The notes beneath the pieces are model-generated. The model made no database searches and was not told the origin of the DNA. It saw only the letters and a list, made by a program, of their open reading frames with translations. A program made the position numbers and the translations under genes. 64,000 bases of DNA from Macrolepiota albuminosa. Taxonomy: Eukaryota; Basidiomycota; Agaricomycetes; Agaricales; Agaricaceae. This document shows, piece after piece, positions 58,525-64,000 of this stretch (position 1 is the first letter of the stretch; each line of letters opens with the position of its first letter). The stretch lies in NCBI GenBank assembly GCA_027475525.1, contig JAMWFC010000033.1, forward strand, positions 682,001 through 746,000, in the 5' to 3' direction.

Positions 58525-60193
58525 ATGTATAAGCGGTCGTTGAGAAGTGGTAGGCCATGTCGCCACACAAGGTTGCCGACATTGCCTGCTGAACCACCTA
58601 CGCCAGTATGTATTTTCTACGCGCTGAGTCGTGAAAACTGATCATCCAGCGCAGTCCCCTCCACCGTCGCCGCCGCCCGCTCGAGCACCGTCTGCTGCCA
58701 AGCCATTTCCCTTTGAGATTCTTGATATGATATTCCAACGTGCGGTGGCACCCAGCTTTCTGCTTGACTCGTCCCTCACTGCCGGGCCCAATTCCCCCTG
58801 GTGCCACGCGAGGAACACGAAATTGGCTGTCACACTAGTGTCGCGCACATGGTACGGAGCGGGAATCGCGTTACTGTACAAGCAAGTCGTATTTCGTCGG
58901 CTCAACCAGATTCCTGCTCTACTAGAAACTCTTGAGAAATCACCCTCGACTTTTGGTGTTCTCGTTAGAGAGATGACGCTCGATATGTTCGTTTCGCCGG
59001 ACTATGCAGCTTCGTTCACCAGACATGTGCAGCGTATCGTTGATTTGTGTCCTCGATTAGTAGGGTTCATATTCTCGTCTCCACTCCCTCTTCCTGCAAA
59101 AGCTGTTCTCCCCAAGCTGAGTACGTCTTTGAGACACCTCCAAGTCGACGCATGCGCTTCTCCAACAGAACTATACGGTCTTCTCAAACATACGCAAAAG
59201 AGCCTCGTGTGCCTCTCGATACACGTGCACGATCCCCCCGAACACCTCGCAACGCGCACGGTCTACACCCTCCCCCGTCTCGAGAGCCTCACTCTCAAAA
59301 TCAGCCACACGGGCGTCGACGCGTGGCCATTACTCGGACACATCCTCGCCACGCCTGCACTCGCGCGCCTGACATTCGAGCTGCTCCCAGGGCGCGACTC
59401 CTCCGTCGACCAATGGTCACACCGATGGGACTCCATGATCGGACCCATAACCGTCTTCTGCACACGGTACTCAGACACCCTCAAATTCCTCAACATCAAC
59501 CCCGGCTTCCTCCGAAAAGCAGGCTTCATACAGCCGCTCCTCGACGTCTGCCCTAACCTCGAGCATCTCGTCGTGTACAACGGCGCCACGCTCGAGTCGC
59601 ACCCGGCTTTGAAGTGGGTGGACATATGCACGTCGAAGATGTTTGGCGTAGATGATGAGTCGCGGTGGGCACACGATGCTGCGTTTTATCGACTCCGTAA
59701 GGCTGTGACTGCGACGCCCGCGACGTTCCCCGCACTACGCGGGCTCCGTCATATACGTGTGTGTTCGCCGCGTTTCAACGATATCGCTACGAGGCTCCCA
59801 CCCGCGTCGGTCTCGACCCCGAGCGAGGCGTACGAACTCAGCTTCCCGGGTGTTTATGTGAGGCATGAGCACGGACTTGTGATTACGGCGCGCCACGTCG
59901 ATTGCGGGGGGGCGATGTACGATTCAGAGGACCCGTTGTATATCAATATGGAGTACGAGCTGGAGTGTGATCCTGATGAAGGCCGCACGGATGGTACTAC
60001 TACGGCTTCGGAACGCTCACTTATGCAGCTGAGGAGGAGGGAGGGCGAGGTGGATGTGGATGTGGGTGAGGAGGGTTCGTCGACGGTGGAGTCGGAGTGT
60101 ACAATTAGAGCGGATCTTTGGGATGGGCCTGGTAATGCTGGGCGTCCGCAGACGGGTTGGTTGGCTCAAGGTTGGATCGACTATGGTATCTGA
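58525..60193 (+). CDS. F-box-like protein with leucine-rich region
   Basis: Exons 58525-58605 and 58655-60193 give 539 residues. I chose the ATG at 58525 because its frame joins the long exon through a 49-nt GT-AG intron. After a Pro-rich leader comes FPFEILDMIFQRAVAP and later KLAVTLVSRTWYGAGIALLYKQVVF, which match the two halves of an agaricomycete F-box-like domain. The middle contains irregular leucine-rich segments (SLRHLQVD, LPRLESLTLKI, LEHLVVYNG). The end is acidic. Such proteins are thought to present substrates to SCF ubiquitin ligases, and the family is very expanded in mushrooms. The substrate is unknown. Confidence 0.7.
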
Positions 60194-60289
60194 TTCTTAT
60201 AGTTGATGGGCTGGTTCCCATCAGCGAGTCTGTTTTACTATATTACTATAAAGTCATCTACCTACGCTAGATAACTAGCTATGGATATA

Positions 60290-60923
60290 TCACCGGGGAT
60301 ATACCACGGTAGACCGTGATGAAGTATGATGCAAACCATAGAAAACGTAACGCATAAACCTACTAAGTAAGTGAAACGGGTATGTGGGGTACATAGCATC
60401 AAAACCCTCGTAAGGGAAAGCTTGGCACCACAGCAATAGAAAAGTTATCATACGCAAAGTAAGGAAAGTGAAGAAACCACGAGGAGAGCGAGAGATTACT
60501 AAGTCAACTCCAAAACGTCCCGTACCCGGCCTAGGTAGAAAGCAGTAAGTATTGTGAAGAGGCCAGACTGATGGATCATCCCGAAATAGAGACTTGGCTG
60601 CATTTGTGAGCCTATTTGTCTCCTCATCCGTTATCAGTCCCTTCTCCCGCATTTCATCGCATTTTAGTTGGGTCGATTGGTGCGCTTCCATTGCGGCCTT
60701 GAGTCTCCATGTTGCGAATCGTGGGCAATCAACAAAAATGTGATGCTCGTCCTCGATGGCGCATTGACAACCCAGTCACACAGTGTGCGTAAAGGCATTT
60801 CCTCGCGGAGAATACATTACCGGAACACCCTCGTCAATAAACCTGGTTTGAATCCCAGGTGCAAACTAGCGGGCATGACGAAACGCCAAGGGCGTCTAAG
60901 TCTTGACCAATCAAACGCTACTC

Positions 60924-60926
<3 letters not shown>
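60290..60926 (-). mobile_element. LINE remnant, 3' end of a reverse-transcriptase ORF
   Basis: On the minus strand about 60690-60755 encodes GCQCAIEDEHHIFVDCPRF, the CxC...HH...C zinc-knuckle-like end typical of non-LTR reverse transcriptases. Upstream, about 60830-60895, lies MPASLHLGFKPGLLTRVFR, and downstream AAMEAHQSTQLKCDEM. Frames break between these parts. No polymerase motifs remain. A run of more than 30 T on this strand bounds it on the upstream side. Confidence 0.55.

Positions 60927-60958
<32 letters not shown>
60926..60958 (+). repeat. Poly-A tract
   Basis: About 33 consecutive A on the plus strand. It may be the poly-A tail of a plus-strand retroposed sequence inserted beside the minus-strand LINE remnant, or a simple repeat. 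Length in the assembly may be unreliable. Confidence 0.6.
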
Positions 60959-60960
<2 letters not shown>

Positions 60961-61212
60961 CACAATCATTCCCCCTCGAGAACATTCTCTGGGCAGTCGG
61001 AAGCTGACCTGATCTTGCATACCGTTGAAATCTACGCGTTTATACTAGATCATCATGCTATACTTTCGATTTGTGACAGCGTCAAGTCGGCTCTTCACTA
61101 CGTACTGGAGGATCATACTTCTAAATTGCTCGATTTGATTAAACCTGCAGGGGGGTTAGCATCGCTTCCCCTTGGATTAACACGCAACGTTAACATCCCT
61201 AGCTAACTGCTC

Positions 61213-62630
61213 ATGAAGCCTTTCCTTCCCATCCTCTCATGCCTCGTACTTCCAGATATCTTCTTTGCCTTCCTAATAGCCACCCGTCCTCCATTCGTCC
61301 CGCGGCTGCTCGGATCCATGATACTCGTTTACTCGGCGTATTACGTGGCAGCGACGTATTCGACGGGCGACGTGGGTGCCGACTTGAGCTTGGGCAGCGC
61401 CTTGGGGTCGCAGCCACTCAGTGTCCTGCTGCTGTTGTGGTCAAGCGATCCAATGAAGGAGTTCAGATATATTAGTGATTATGACGCCAGAGCTCTGCAG
61501 GAAAGACCCCTAAGATCAAGGATGTACAATGCTTGGTGTATACTTCGGAATTCGCGTTTTGTAGGCTTGAATGTCCAGGTTTGTGCTGATTATATTATAA
61601 TCCTTGTTGTCGTACTATAGTGTTCTTGATACCACCGCAGCTTCCTCATGTTCCACCACCATTCCGAGGCACCCGTTATCAATTCATACGATCTCGTATT
61701 ATGCGGGTACTACTCTATCTACTCCTCATAGACCTCGCACAGAGCTTCACACATACCCATCCAGCACACTTCCTCCAAGGACAAGGACCTCCTGCGTTTC
61801 CTCGTGGGCTCTACGGAGGTGCTTTATACTTTGCATGCCAGGTTTCTTGGGCGTCCTGTGTCTATGCTACGATAAATCTGGTATATACGATCACGTCTTT
61901 GGTGTGTGTGATTGTTGGGGAACCGGTGTTGGCGGGTACGCCGGAGGTGTGGCCGGATATGTTTGGGCCGTGGGCAGAGGCGTATACGGTCCGTCGCACT
62001 TGGGGGTAAGCGTCTAATTCCATCGTTTCCCCGTCATACTTAAACTAAACGTCGATACGTTTCTTCAAAGACGAGTATGGCACCAAACACTCCGCCGCGT
62101 AAGCCTCTTTACTCTACTCCACGCCAAAAACTGGCCAAACGTTGATTCATTCACTCACTCAGAATTTTGATATACTCGGAAAATATACAGCCCCCGCTGG
62201 CACAGGCACAGGCGAAGGCAAAGGCACAGGCGGAGGCGGGGGTGCAAAGTCAAAGTCGTTCCTCGTTTCGCAGATACATATCTGGGTCGCATTCACACTC
62301 TCAGGGATGATGCACTGTTTCGGCGACCTCATGGTCGGGCGCGAATTCGTCGGACGCTCCCTCCCTTTCTTCCTGATGAACGCTTTAGCCATCACGTTTG
62401 AGGACAGTGTCATCGCTGTGACGAGGACAATGGTGTTGCAAGGCCGCCACACGAGGACGTCGCGCTTTTTGGGTGTTGCTGTGGGATATGTGTGGGTGGT
62501 GATGTGGTTTAGTTGGTCGTTGCCGTGGTTCTATACGTGGGCGTTGAAGCTTGGGTTGGGCAGGAAGGAGGTCCTCCCGTTCTCTTTTGTTAGGTTCGTC
62601 TTAGCCTTGTCTGGCGTTGAACTAGGGTAG
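61213..62630 (+). CDS. Wax synthase-like MBOAT acyltransferase 2
   Basis: Exons 61213-61578, 61641-62005, 62071-62098 and 62163-62630 give 408 residues. The protein parallels gene 1 at 11854-13178: the N-terminus LVLPDIFFAF, YSTGDVGADLSLGSALGSQ, FVGLNVQ at the first intron, LLIDLAQSFTHTHP, the TWGRVWHQTLRR signature across the second intron, and SGMMHCFGDLMVG with the conserved His. At least seven hydrophobic segments suggest a multi-pass membrane enzyme that acylates lipid-type alcohols. Differences from gene 1 are an additional intron after LRR, a 28-nt third exon, and a Gly/Thr/Lys low-complexity insert (GTGTGEGKGTGGGGG) at the start of exon 4. All introns are GT-AG and of normal size. Confidence 0.82.
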
Positions 62631-62798
62631 GGTTCAACGGCAGGTTCTCTTGGATGGACGTAACCCGTCTTTGAATATTCACAAGAAGATAGAGCAAGAC
62701 GATGTATTATAGAGAATGAGTACTAACGACCGAAAACGAAACGTTCTTACATTCAAATACCACAAGGTAGACAGACAAACATGGAGGATGCAGGACGC

Positions 62799-64000
62799 TT
62801 ACTCGGGGTATTCGGTGTGATTACCTGAATCTGGATCATGTTTGTAGAAATTGGGGCAAATCTCACGGTAGGGAGCTAGGAATAATCATCATCTCAGCGC
62901 ATGGTCAACGCGAAAGACGAGGAACCACATACGAGGGAGTGTCTTATTCTGCTTTACGATGCCATCGGTATCTTCGGCAAAGACAACCGCGAGACCGCTA
63001 TGCAAATCAAACCGCTCAGCGCGACGTATCTGACATACAAAGAAACTCTTACATTTCAAGGTGCCAATCGATGTGACTATCATACATTACACACAAACCG
63101 AGTTTTGTCAGAAAGAGGAAGAAGACAAAATGAGAACAGAGTCGGTAACCCACCAGTGCAGGAACCACGGACCAGCGTTGTCGGTCACGAAACGGATCGT
63201 GGTCTGACCGTCGTCGAAGCCCGTGTCTACTGTGTCCCTACGAACGGGGTTTACAAAATTATACTTCTCGCTAGTTCCGCTGCGGACCACCCAGAAAGAG
63301 TGCTATAACAAAACCAGGTCGTCAGAGTCTTGAAAAGCGGAATCACAGGCAGACTTGCCCCGTGGAGGTGCCATGGGTGCTATGAATGATTATCACTCAG
63401 CTGCTATGATTGATCGTTATTTGTCTGGGACTTACGGGCCCACCGTCTATCGCACCACTTCCATAAATGATCAGCTCGATAACCTTGTTCGGCGGTAACT
63501 TATAAACGGCACCCTTTGGCAAGAGGTCTGCCGCATTATAAGTCCCATTCAAGACTTGAAGAAAGACAGGGACCGAGGGAGGCTTGAACGTGACGTTGTT
63601 AACCTCAAAACGCGGGCCCGGATCGTGGAATATAGCGTGCTTGATAGGTATAACTATATCTGCGCCGTTGGGATGGGGTTTACCGGGCGGCGTAGGGTTG
63701 AACAACGCGTGCAGGTCGACTTCGTGCAGGGGTTTAGTACTGACGAAGGTCGTCTTCGGCTCGGCGGTCGGAGCGCCCTTGTACCGCAAAATAGCTGAAT
63801 TCCTCCCACCGTCGAAGCCAGGTCGTCCTCTCGTAACCCACGGATCCGCGCGTATCCAGTAATTGTCGATTTTCTGATTGGCTATGACGACCACGGAGTA
63901 CCGCTGGCCAGCCCAAACTTCTATAGAATCAACGGTAAGCGGGGTCGTGTATTCCCCATCGGCTTCGATGACCATCATCTGGTGGCTGTGGATTGAGAAA
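62799..64000 (-). CDS. Laccase (multicopper oxidase), 5' part outside window
   Basis: Visible exons: 63436-64000 (continues past the window), 63359-63379, 63154-63302, 63053-63076, 62933-62997 and 62799-62875. The protein shows [32 protein letters not shown], then HPWHLHGHSFWVV (copper-binding L3) and HCHIDWHLEIGLAVV (L4), and ends at EYPE. These are copper ligands of a phenol-oxidising secreted laccase. The residue ten past the conserved Cys is Leu, a T1 axial position linked in the literature to higher redox potential than Met. The HPWHLHG block is an exon of only 21 nt, followed by an intron with a GC donor (63303-63358). An Ile replaces the usual Ala after HLE. The L1 and L2 motifs lie outside the window. 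Confidence 0.92.

Noticed and set aside
28355..64000. A secondary-metabolite cluster (P450, BAHD and MBOAT acyltransferases, laccase)
   Set aside because: No terpene, polyketide or peptide synthase is present, and housekeeping genes are interleaved. Shared neighbourhood alone is not enough.
1..64000. CRISPR array, rRNA genes, telomere repeats or a plasmid-type origin
   Set aside because: No regularly spaced direct repeats, rRNA-like stretches or TTAGGG runs were seen in this nuclear fungal sequence.

Overview
The window looks like nuclear DNA of an agaricomycete (mushroom-forming basidiomycete). I placed about ninety introns; most are 45-75 nt, and many genes have 5-17 exons. The gene families fit that group: a laccase, a CYP63-like P450, wax-synthase-type MBOAT acyltransferases, an NB-ARC/TPR protein with an N-terminal helical bundle, and secreted ferritin-like (Rds1-type) proteins. 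All coordinates and splice sites were read by eye from the sequence; no database search was run.

Layout. 1-6.8 kb is AT-rich decayed repeat DNA with no CpG that I could find in the first 3.2 kb. It holds two tandem 0.65-kb LTR-like units, a possible solo LTR and one copy of a dispersed repeat. 6.9-8.8 kb holds an intron-containing tRNA-Asp and a PHO80-like cyclin. 9.8-13.2 kb holds a small orphan gene and wax synthase-like gene 1, both on the minus strand. 13.2-21.1 kb is a second CpG-poor island with remnants of gag-like and LINE endonuclease sequence, a long hairpin, an exact 77-bp tandem duplication and a tRNA-like relic. 21.2-25.8 kb is sparse, with one plausible small gene. 25.8-27.4 kb is secreted ferritin-like gene 1. 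28.4-36.5 kb is a 17-exon P450 whose exon 14 is split by a full-length 5,520-bp Ty1/copia element with identical LTRs and a CTATG target duplication. 37.1-62.6 kb is gene-dense: serine carboxypeptidase, FGGY sugar kinase (divergent pair), ERG27 3-keto-steroid reductase, NOP58, an NLR-like protein, ribosomal protein eS25, a 106-residue orphan, glucosidase II beta subunit, a BAHD-like acyltransferase, ferritin-like gene 2, an F-box-like protein, a LINE remnant and wax synthase-like gene 2. The window ends inside a laccase on the minus strand.

How the genes relate. Most are unrelated housekeeping genes: ribosome biogenesis (NOP58, eS25), sterol synthesis (ERG27) and ER glycoprotein trimming (glucosidase II beta). 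Around them lie secretory and accessory genes: carboxypeptidase, laccase, two ferritin-like proteins, P450 and three acyltransferase-type genes. There is no core synthase, so I do not call a biosynthetic cluster. The wax-synthase and ferritin-like families each occur twice, in mirrored gene order around the copia-disrupted P450.

The observations most worth checking are: the P450 allele broken by a very young copia insertion; an apparent AT-AC intron needed to restore the carboxypeptidase C-terminus; four GC-AG introns; two exact 77-bp tandem duplications that may be assembly artefacts; and direct evidence of CpG-to-TpG/CpA decay between neighbouring repeat copies.
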